From Tyto alba (lineage: Eukaryota; Chordata; Aves; Strigiformes; Tytonidae), in the NCBI RefSeq assembly GCF_018691265.1, contig NW_024881296.1:9207427-9271426 (forward strand): a stretch of 64,000 nucleotides of DNA. Reading direction: 5' to 3'. Positions within the stretch are counted from its first letter, which is position 1; every line of letters begins with the position of its first letter. The translations under genes and the position numbers were made by a program. Positions 40,101 to 52,100 of the stretch are shown piece by piece. The notes beneath the pieces are model-generated. The model was not told the DNA's origin and did not search any database. It saw only the letters and a list, made by a program, of their open reading frames with translations.

Positions 40101-43100
40101 CTTAAATACTTGCTTATTTTCAATTATTGTTTTCAACCAATAATTTGTTTAAATGGGTTTTAGAATAGTTATCACAGAAGAGAATTAATTAAGATTTGTG
40201 AAGTATTTGCATATTTTAGAATATAAATGGGGATAAATACTGTTTATTTTTTCTGGATTTCACTCTGTCAGTCCAAATAAAGAGAATTTGAGAAAATGAC
40301 CAAGTTGTTTAGAAAATAATTAGACAATTACTTAAACCATCCATTCTTTAGACACCCCAGGCATATAATTTCACTGAGAGAATGTTGTTGTTTATTTTCC
40401 ACAGACCCCTTTTGTTATGACCAAAATAGCTCTTTGTTTTTTTGAGTATGCTAGAGGAGAAATACTTGAGGGATAGTCAGGGCACGTCCACCAGCTCTGG
40501 CCTGGTCTCTTCTGGGGCCACAGGGAAGCAACAGCGCTGGCACCTGGAGCATCTCTGCACCCCTCGCCTCCAGCTATGGTCTCTGCCAGGCTCTTTTTCA
40601 CACTCTTTTCCTCACTCCTCTCCATCTGTGCAGTGTTTTGCCCTTTCTTAAAAATGTTTTCCCTGAGGTGCCACCCGCATGGCTGCGGGGCTCAGCTTTG
40701 GCCAGCAGCAGGTCCCTTTTGGAGCCGGCTGGAACTGTCTGTGTCCCTCACAGGGCAGCCTTGGCCTCTCCTCACAGAGGCCGCCCTGCAGCAGCACCCC
40801 CTGCCAGCACCTGGGCACGGACACCCAGGACAGCCCCTGTCTGTCTGCACCCCCACTTCTCTCTTCCTGCTCCTCTTTCCCTGCCTGTTCCATCATCAGC
40901 TGAGGTAAGGGAGGCAATGCCCACCACGGTAGCGGTGCCGCATAGTGTCGTGGGTTTTCGTTGTAAATTTAGTTAAGTCCTGATGTGCTGCATCTATCAC
41001 CATATGCATTATGGCCTTAACTGCAGAAGATTTGGTCATAAGTAAAGTGGGAGATGACTGTAATTAATTTGATGGGAACAATTTAATAAAAGTAAACAAC
41101 ACTTTCTTCTTAGGAATGCTAAGAATAGTGAGGAAGCCGTCTCTCTGTTCTGAAGTCATGCTTAAATTTTAAACATTTACTCCTATGATTTGATGGATAG
41201 TTATGGTATAAACTATTATAAAGACAAACTTTTATTAGATGAACTTAATATGTGATCTTGAGTAAGCTGTTTGACCTGCTCTGTGTCTCACATCTATATA
41301 TGTAATAGGAAGAATATATTTTCTTGCTGCAGTAGGAGATAGATAGAATTTAATAAGTATTGTGAAGTGCTCAGAGGTAACAATAATAGTGTTCATGTAA
41401 GTATTTAGGTAAGCAACATCTCAATATACTACTTTAAATATGTGAAAGTACTAAAATACTTTTAAAACTTTTAGTTCAAACTATTTTGGATAGCTTTCAT
41501 TGCCAGCTATTTCATCCTGTCAAGATGTAATTAACTTGAAACAAAATCAAATGTCAGTGCATTATTATCCTTTTTCTTACCCATTATTTTCCTTATTGTT
41601 GTCCTAATTAAGACAAAATATTTATATAGATACATTACTTATATGTCACTTCTTTCCTTTGTGGTTTCTATTAATTTCTTCTTACTGAAAAGTAACTGTA
41701 AGTTCTGTGTTTTTTGACAGCTACCAGTTGTTGAGTGGATATAAGCCTGCTCCCATGGATCTAAGTTTTATCAAACTGACCCCCTCTCAAGAAGCTATGG
41801 TGGATAAACTAGCAGAGAATGCTCACAATGTATGGGCAAGGGACCGTATAAGGCAAGGCTGGACATATGGTATCCAGCAGGTAAGTGCTAACTTCAGTTG
41901 CTTGAAAAAGCACTCATCTATTGAGATATTTCATAGTTAAATGGGAATAATGGAGATACAAAAGCAGGAAGAAGCAGCTAATGAATGCGAGTCTGTCAGT
42001 CAAAGGAAGCAAAAATACATAATAAAGTGATCCTGCTAAATTTTCTACCAGTATGAGATTCTTCTTTTACAAGCAGTATTAAAAAATTGGTGGTATATTC
42101 TTATATGCTATCTAGATCTCAGGGGGAGAAAATTGCATGCAGGAAGCTAATATGCTCTAGTATTTTAGGAAATGTAAACATTGACTTTCAGTAAGGGAAT
42201 CATTTAAATGTTTGCAGTCATGGGAATTTAATCATTTTGTTTATCCAGGAAAATCAGAATATAAACTTCTACTAATCACTTTGCTAATATGTTGTATTTC
42301 TGGCAGAGGCTATGTTTAGCTGAGAATAGTTAAGTCAGACTCCAAGTTCCAGTCCTACTTTAGTAGGTTTGTTTCAGTGAATAGGAATGCTATATGGTAG
42401 GTGTCACAGTATGTTTTAAGGGAGAGGAGTAAAAATTAAGCATGGTGGGTTGGTAACAGCAAAAATCAGGGTGTTTTGTTTTCTTTTTTTTAAAAAAATG
42501 GGTATACAATGAGCTTATTTTTCAAGACAGCTACTGTATCAGTTTTATCTTAGGAGTCATATTTACTCTTATTTTTGTCATTATTTGTGAATTTCGTGTA
42601 GAGAAGGGTGTCTTCACTTTTGTTGATAGGTGTGTGGTAGCATATCACAGTGAAATATTAGGAAAATTCATCTCTTGGGAAAAAAAATGATTTTTCATGG
42701 TTTTATGCTGGGCATAAAAGATCACTATTTTTGCAAAAATGAGAAACAACTGTTCTGTAGGTGCCTACTCTTTACTGCCTACAAACAGTGTTTTTCTTTT
42801 TGACAAAAATTCAAGTTATACATTTCAGTTCAGCACATTTCAAATTTTGTTTTTTTTTTTACAGGACCAAAACTCATTCTATTTGCAAAGCTTTTGTATA
42901 TAAAAAAAAAATAATCTGGTTTTATATAGATATATATTACATTAAACATTTAAATTTACCTCATCACATACTGACAAAGTACATTTATGTGACAAAATAT
43001 ACGTCACATAGCATTTCAGCATTGCCCATTATAGTATCTTACTATAACGCTCTCATTTTAGTACTTTGTAAACTAGTTTGTTAGGAAATCTATGTTCTGT

Positions 43101-46100
43101 TTTTGGGTCTAGGCAGACAATGAGCCAATTCTTGTGTTTTCAGACTGGAATGTATGTAATATCTCCTACTAGATAGACACTGAATATACTTCAGTATTGC
43201 TGCAACTCCCCTGCTTACAACAGGATTAAATTTTCCCCTAATACTGCATCTTTGAGTAAGGGGAGGTGGCACTTTGAAGTGCTGTTAACATTTCTGATAG
43301 AATATTAACCATGGGAAGTGTTGGAAGTGATGATTCTCTGTTGTCAGGCAGGGGAGCAGGTTAATTTATTTTGAACCCACTGTTTCAATCCTGTGTTTAT
43401 AGAGGCAGTACACAATTAATTTCTAGAATGAGAGTCTGTATGTCTCTAGATGCTCAAAATAAATATTTCTGATATATTAAAGAATGCACTTAATAATTTA
43501 CACCATGCCTCCCGTATTTTTATTCTCCCAGAAGACAAACATTTTCAATACAGAGCGTTGCCTATCAGGGGTGTGAGTTGAATGAAAGTTGGGAAATAGT
43601 TACAGCTTTGATAGAACCCTGACATATCCCAAAATTAAATTTAGTTTTGCAACAGAATTTATTGATTAAGATGAAGTTAAGAAGCTTCTTGAATCAAATG
43701 CATCTTTTAGCTAATTATCTTTCTAACTAGCATTGGGGAAGTTTAAACCTATAACTCATACATACTGAATAAAGTTTCTTAGATCTGGAAGGCAATTTGA
43801 TTTACCTTGTGTATCTGTATATCTTTGAAAAAAAAAACCAAACCACAAATAATTTTGCCATATTTATTGTACTGAATTTGCAGTTAAACTATACATTTTC
43901 TGAATTAGTGAGGAATTAAGTAAGAAAGATGGCTAAATCATGCTGTCAAAGACTTTTCCATTGTTACTGGGTTGGGAATGATAAGCAAAAAATGTAGTGG
44001 CAGTGGGTGGCAGTGAAACACAGTTTCTCCTTTACATCTACACAATGTGTTTATACACTGTTGTTATGTATGTTTTGATGTGTCTGTTGATATAGAAGGT
44101 TCTGCTTTTGTAGAGGCGTGAGGTGATAGTAATAAATCATTAGTTTTATTATGGTTCCCAAGAGACAGTGGAGTTGCCCCAGGCAAGAACTTTGGTTTAA
44201 AAATATAAAATAAAAACATTGATTAGACAAATCTAGTATGGGATGTAACCTAAAATTAAACAGTTCAACTTTATGTCAGAAGAATCATGAAGTCTGTCTT
44301 GCGTTCTCAGCGCAGTGCCTGGGGAAAGAGACTGACTTTACTGTTGAATCTAAAATGTTGTGGCCCTGTGAAGAGACTTTTTTGAGGCTCACTGGGAGAG
44401 AGCAGAGGGAAAGAGGAGGACTCTCTGATGTGCTCACTGAACAGCTCTCTATATTTTATCTACTGACTCTTAAAATACTGACCTAAGGACCAGCCTTAGA
44501 ACTCAGGCTTCCCCTACACTTCCTTCCTGAAAAATGCTCTTCTCGCTGGATGACAAAGCTCAACGTGCAAATTAAATCTGCGCTCACTTATTACTATTTA
44601 TAGTCTGGTGTGAGAAAACTTGTGGAAGATAGAGGTATAGTTTTGAATCCCTTAGTCTTGTAATTACTGAACTGTGCATCACCCATTTTTCACAAGTGCT
44701 TTAAAAATTGTCACCTATATCCTCAAAGATATCTGACTGGACAAAGAACAACAGGTATCTAAATCCATTTTGATGGCCAAGGACAGGTTGTTATTTGAAG
44801 AGGTTATCACTATCACCTAGACCCGCTAAGTTTTAGAATAAAATAGTAGCCCCTACTTAGGTTTTCAGAGATGTTTTAAACAGTCAGTGTGAATCGGACT
44901 CTGATTTTGACTCCCAGGTTGTGCTCTGAAAGAGGCTTAGACAAATACTTCTGCTCTAAATCTTGACTGGACTTAGGTATATTATCAGTGTTGAACTGTT
45001 TTTCCTTACCAAAATAAAGATAATTATGGGCATACAAAGAACCTGGAGAATTTAAAAATAAAAAGCTTATGTGCATATGAAGCTGACCACATTCGGAGTT
45101 GGAAAGCCGCTTAACTGGAGTTTTGCAGTGTCAGGTGCTTCTACTTTAAACATCCAAATATTTTGTTGGGTCTGATTCATTCAAACTGACTGAAGACTTT
45201 TGTGTGCTGAGTGGGGCACTGTTGTTTAGAATGTAATGCAGTAATGCAGTGAAATATGTCATAGTTACACTTTCAAGAGAAGATGGTTGTTAAAGATCAT
45301 CAAGAGCTCAGAAATATTTATGATCTTCAGAAAACAGATCAACAAGATTGGCAGACGAATTACAGTAATCTTGTGTCCTGTTCAACAGGTAGATGTCCTT
45401 GAAAATTTTTCCACCAATAGCATGTCCTGTAGAAGCTGACATGCTTGGGGTGTTGATGTTGATTTCCTCTTAATTCCATTATTTTTCTCTTTTCAAATAA
45501 AGTTTATTTTTCTTCTGGAGAGAAGACAGACAACTGAGTTCCAAGAGCGCTTACAATATGCAGATAACAAATACCATTCATTAAAAGTCAACAGAAGAGA
45601 GCAGAATAGCAAGGTGCTCCTTTCTGGGTGCAGTGCAAAGATGCTTCACATTAAGCTGGCAAACATATCACATGGCAAGCTGCTATGTCTTGTCCACACT
45701 GCTATGTGCTTCTGCTTGACTACAACAATGGGTTTGTTTCATGGGCTACATTCTGTCATCCCATCATATTACTGTGACATGTTACAGTACTGTAATAAAG
45801 TGGCATGATGCTATGCCTTATAATACCATATACAGATCTTGCAGAGCTATGAAATAGTTTCCTAAGGGAAAGAATCTTACAGATCTTTGAAAGTAGATAA
45901 ACTGGGAAGTATGTTGTAAACAGCAATTGTGCTGTGGCTGTAGGATGGATTAGATAATCTAGGTCTGTTCCATCATGAGTGCCTCATCATTTGGGGATTA
46001 TATAATATGAAAAATTAAAGGGATACTGTCAAGTAGTTCATGCATAAACAATTCCCTTCCTGTTATGAACTGGTGGGGAAAATGCCTTCCACGTTCCAGA

Positions 46101-49100
46101 TTTTTTTTCTTCTTCTAAAGCCACCACTGTTTGTCAGGAATTTTTCTTAACAAGAGATTGCTGCTCTTCGTGCATGACTATACACAGTATTTTTGTTCTG
46201 CTGCTGCAGAGCCAACCAGCCAGCCAGCAGAGGGAGCACAAGTTAACTAATAAATCCTGTTCCCAGAGCTATGCTGACAGCTGTGATGAGACTGATCACA
46301 AACAAGTAAGTATTTTTTAGTAGGAGAGACTCACAGTAGCTTAGTGCTCCATGAAAGGAGCTGAAGGAACAAAACAGGTAGGAAAAGTACATATTTATGC
46401 TTAAAAGAACGTGTTAAATAACAAGGGTAAGTGGAAAACCAAGCACAGAATGACTAAGAAAATACTTGACAGTGTCCCTTTAAGGGAGAATGTGATTGCC
46501 TGCAGGTTGGTCTTCTCTGAACTAGGGAAACGGTAAATAATAAAAGACAGATAAGAGAGATGGATACAGGCAAAGGAGTAATATAGCCTTGGTGTAAGTC
46601 AATTAAAATAATCACATTTGTGCTATGAGAGAGGGCTTTTTTTTAACATGTGCAGAGATTTTGACATTGTGTCCAATCAAAATCAAGTGAGTTTTTTGGT
46701 TGGAGTACTTCTAAGGAATTTTTCATAACAAGCTGATTGAAAAATAGCACGGAAATATGAAAGGATGCATTTGTGACTAAATATTCACAATCAAATGGAA
46801 GATATTCAGAACTCACATAAGTTTATCTGTGAGCTTGCAGCATTGGTTGACGTTCATAAAAATGTGATGTCATGTATACAGGAAAATCCCAACCTATATA
46901 AGTAAGGAAAATACAGAGAGAAAAGAGTCAAGCTTAGAGATCAGAAAGCAAATGAAGATAATTTCAAGCACATTAGCCACCCCCTCCCTCTACATGAAAA
47001 CATGACTATTTCTCCCCACTGATTGAGGGTCACAGCTAAAGATTCTGACTTTCACATTTTGCTTATATGTATTGTCACATATGCAGATAGCTTAGCCAAA
47101 GGGTGTCTTCCTTTTTCTTCATCCTGTATTGTGTGTTGTGGCTGAAGAATCTAACAATCAGAAACCTCATTTATATCGAGGAAAAAAAAATATGAACCCC
47201 CCCCACAGCTTTAACACCTGGTTAGAAAAATCAGCAACCCAAAAAGTTCTTCTGATTGTGTGATGAAGTCTGTGTGCACTTCCTGTCTTAGGCTAATTAG
47301 TCGAGGCTGTGATGCAGTTATCAAGACTGATTTCTCTTTTGCCCAAAACGCAAGATAGTTTGGTCTTTTCCAGGTCAGGATCTTATTTTTTTTTAGATCT
47401 TTGTCGAAAGCATATGACATCACTGTTTGGTCAGACTGCCTAGTGTTGCAGTGCAAGACAGGCACTGTTCTGGAAATTCAGACTGAGGAAATATGGATGT
47501 ATGGGGAATATGAGAAGCTGAAAGCTTGCCACTTACTTTGTCATTAAATATATATATGAAAAGGCATCGTGTCCTTGTAAAAACTACTTATGTTACCTCA
47601 CTTTCACACTTTATACTGATATATTAGTTCCTTCCATTTATAGCCAGGGCACATTTTGCCAGGCATTCCATATGGGTACGGTCCTCAGTGAAGGTGGGGG
47701 GAGCTGTACACATATTTCTAAGGATATACATACTTCTAAGGACAGAACTCAGCTGCTAGTATGCCAGATTGGGAACACAACTTCTGCTTTGGGTGGATAC
47801 GTTTAGGGTATTTCTTAACACTGCCAAGAGTATGGCTTCATGAGGACTTTATTGTACTGCCAGTTGTAATGACTCTGGAATCTTGAAATTACTTACTTAG
47901 TAAATATGACTTTAGAATGATATATTTCCTTTTTCCCCTCTAAAATAATTTTTAATTTTAATGGTTTATGTTTAAACATGAGCTGCTGTGATAAATGCAG
48001 AAAGGCTAGACCTCTGGATAACAAGATACGAAATGTGTGGTGTAGGTAAATGATCCTGGTCACAGTGCATATGCTACATCCTCACACGGTGGCTCACTGA
48101 ACTGAGTTTCTGACAGCATTGCTGGCCAGCTCGCCAAGCTCACCAGGCAATTGCTTAGAAATCTTTGTGGAAGTGCAAGATGCATGGACGTGGCAGCAAG
48201 CAGAATCAATTCACAGCTGTGGAATGAGTGTTTCCTAATGGTGCAAATGAAGTGAGGAAAACAACAGCACATCTGTCTCACTGAATATGTGCTGAAATAC
48301 ATTTGCTTTGTCCTTGTCATTTAACAGCCTTGGTTATGAGAACAAAATCATTTCAGTATCACACAGAATATGTATCTGTACATCTCTAACACTTTAAATC
48401 ACAAAACTTATTATCCCGTTAAACTATTATCATGGTTTTCCTGCACTCTTCCTAGTCTGTGTTTTAATTTTTCAGTCTTTTCACGTCTGTCTTTTCGATA
48501 GGCACTTGTTTATGTATGTTTCTGGTGTCTTTTTATTCCTTTTAGTCTAGTGATATGTGCTGTGTCTGAACTTCTCAGAGCTTTGGGAAGGCCCAGGAGC
48601 ACACAGGTTTGCGGTATCACATTTATAGCTCTGAAAACTGTGTTATTCTTTATCAATTCAGATACCTTTTAGAGGTTCATACCAGGCTTTGTTTTTTTGT
48701 TACTGAATTACTTCTGAAGAGTAAAACTTTATTGCACACAGTGTATCTCTGAATAGGTTCGTGTTTTAGAGCTGCTGATAGAATTTAACTATGGTTTTCT
48801 ATGCTGCTGTAGGCAGTATGGACACTCCTCTTGTTTTGTTCTTACTCTTACATGAAATCTGTCTATGCAAGTTGCGAGACCAGTTGCTAGATCCGATGTG
48901 CTAGATCAGTTACCTACACATCACATACTCACTGAAGGAATGAGTGCAGTTCTGCATCTCTTAACTCCCAGTGTGTTTCTTCTGTGAATTATTTTGCAAC
49001 AGTGTCCATTACCTGTAATGGAAGTTTTAAAAAGCTTGTCGATATTGGTTGTATGTGTTTAGGTATTTTTTCTGTACTTCTTTCCTATTACTTTTAAGAG

Positions 49101-52100
49101 CTATATTCAGTTAGTGCCATTGTTGACCAATTATCACTTATTTCAAATCTATTTATACCCTACAAATAAGTATATGTGTGTTGATTCAAATAATTATTTG
49201 TCTATCATTTGCTGTATATAGCAAAATCTGTAGTGTACACTGTATGAAGGTATACTGACTTTTTATGCTCAGTGTTACATCACTCAAGTTTAACATTATT
49301 TATTATTAGTTCCTTCCATTTATATTTCGGGCACATTCTGTCAGGCATTCCAATTTTTCATGGTTGCAGTGCTTTCTTTTATCTAAGTAACTCCAAATTA
49401 AATTCAAAATGAGTAATGCAATGTTTATGTTACATTAAATTAAGACAAAGCTGTGTAATAAAATATATAGGCTTTTCTCTTTCTCCTTTTTTTTTTTCTT
49501 TTTATGATATGATAGGTTCTTAATTGAAAACTAAAGCATTGTATAAACTTCATGTATGCTACCCAGCTCAAACCATTTGAAACAGAATCTTGTCAACAAG
49601 CTTAAGTTCTGTTTTTTTTTTTTTTATTTTGTTTTGAGTTTGTTTTGGTGGTTTTTTTGTTTGTTTGTTTGTTGTTGTTTTTTTGTTTGTTTGTTTGGTT
49701 GGTTGTTTTTTTTGTCTTCTGGAGGAGATCTCCTTTTATTTTTCTTTCAAATGACGTGGTGAACAAGTAGTTGCCAGACACTCTATACAAACTCAGTGTT
49801 CTGATGAAGCATTAGGCTGTCAAAACTGGAAAATTGTGGTAAAAAGTTAAAAACTTAGGCTGAGTTTTACTTCTTTTAACAGTCTACACTACAGAACAAT
49901 AACTTTTCTGTAGTGAATAGGAAGAATTAAGTCTATGTCCTAATTGCAAATGTACTCAAAAATTACCACTCTTACCTAATCAGTTTTCTTGTTGACTTGA
50001 TTGTGATTTAGCAAATCTCAATCACTATATATGATCATTCTCTTGATTAGGTACATTTAAACCACAGAACTGCAGAAGATTGTTAGTAGAAAAAGTTCCG
50101 ATGAGTATAGCAGTAACACTTCTTAATTCAACAGTAACTAAAACACTCAAAATTTAGACAGACATGTCATAGGAAAAAGAAAGAACAAAATTATTAAAAG
50201 AAAAATCCCTTTCCATATTCATATTTAAAGAAGTAGCCAAAGTCTTGAATAAGTGAAGAAGGTCACAGTGTTAAATAAAATTAGACCCAAGGGAAAAAAA
50301 ATCTATAAAATTGAGTTTGTTTAATACTTATGATTTCTCTATGCTTTTCTTTTTTTCCCCCTCACTCTGATTTTGTGCTTAGGCATTTTTAAAAACACTT
50401 ATACTGTATTTCATTATCTTACTTTGTTATCAGCTGATTTCCTGTATGTTAATGTGTTTTAATGGTTTCTGTGGGAATGACTAGTACATTAGTCCAACTG
50501 TATATCATGGATAAGAAGTTACATAATTGTTGTTCCAAACTTCTGTTTTATATTTTTAAAGACAGTATTTCATAATATCTTTTGGACACACTGTTTTTCA
50601 GAGGAAATTATTTCTCGTTTTATGTCCTTTCCTAGACAAATAATTAAACCCATGATGCTTCATCTCTGATGGTAATGTGAATATTCTTATATCAAATAAT
50701 GATTTCTTCTAATGTTTAACTTCAAGATTTGTTTGATCCATTCTGTTCTGGAAGAAATCCTTTTGCACATCTACCAAATTAAATATCGAAAAAAGGGGGA
50801 TATTAGCTTAAGTGTTTGGAATAAATATGGAAAGTAGTCCCCTCAAATAGTCCTTGCGTTGGCCCTCTCACTGTCCTTCCCACTGTATATAACTAGAGCT
50901 GATATGGTGTAGTAACTTGTGTCCCCAGCACTGCATTATCTTCATATTTCTGTTAGCCCTTATAGCATATAGATAATGCTTTTCCCATAATATTTCTTCA
51001 CCTAGAAGGATCACTAGTAGGACCAGATTTCATCAAGCACTGCGTAATAACTGCACTTCAGTATTTTCTCATCATGATAATGCAAAAGGCAGATAGCCTT
51101 GTATCTAAGCATTTAAAGGACAACAAAAGCTGCCTGCAAGTATTTGTCAGAATCAATGTGCCATTTATTTTCTACCTGCAAAGGTAGAATGAAAACCACG
51201 TACATTTTTAAAAGTAGAACTACAATGCTATGAAAGAAGATGCTTTCACTGTAGACAGTGTTTTCTAAAATAATAGACACTATTTTTGCATTTCTTAATA
51301 AGTTTGACCAATCATAAAAACCTCTCAATATCTTTGGTATTTGTACCGAAGAGAACAAACAACAAGTATTTTTTTTAATATGTCTGGTCTTTATTTATTT
51401 TAGAAAATAGGATATTAGGAAAAACATGGAGAGTTCTTTGTATGGTTTCTGTCACTGCCAACAGATGCTGACAGGATGTGAGAAGAAAATGTAGACAAAT
51501 CCCAGTTCTGCTACTCACTAAAAATTGTTAGCAATATAAATAATCCAGATAAACAATGCTTTCAAATAAGATAACTTTGCACTACAGGAAAACCTAATCA
51601 ATATTGTGTTAATAAACCTAAAATACGAAAATTAAACCTTACCAATACATCAGCTTCAGCTGGTGGAAGGGTTAAATTAAATTATCTATTTCAAAAATTC
51701 TCCACATTAAGCACATTAATCATATTCTTGCAAGACCCTTTATTTTGGAAAAACATATATTTTAAGTTTTTGACATAGTAACACACAAGTTTATTAACTA
51801 TTTTATTATTTATTAATTAGTATCTCATGTATTAATATTTTTTTATTAGTAGTGTTTTGTTCTTTTGTTTATATCTTGTTTATTCTTTGGTTTTTGTGTG
51901 TTTTTTTTTTTTTTTAATATATCTTGTTTAGTGCCATAATTAAAAAAACCCCTATATATTTGTGGTACAGTAATGTCTCTGAACTTGTTATGGTAGCTGC
52001 TTCATAAATAGTTTATGAAATTAATCCCTTTGACTTTTCAGTCAAACTCTTCGCAGTTATCCTTGTTCTTGTTTGTATTGTTATCCTATCAAGTAATATG

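Noticed and set aside
40392..40976. Cluster of overlapping open frames up to 112 codons
   Set aside because: They result from the G+C-rich block. Both strands are open and no conserved motif is seen.
45441..45808. Stop-free frame of about 120 codons in intron l-m
   Set aside because: No recognisable domain or codon signature. A handful of frames this long are expected by chance in 64 kb read six ways, and no suitable acceptor/donor pair in RYR2 phase was found.
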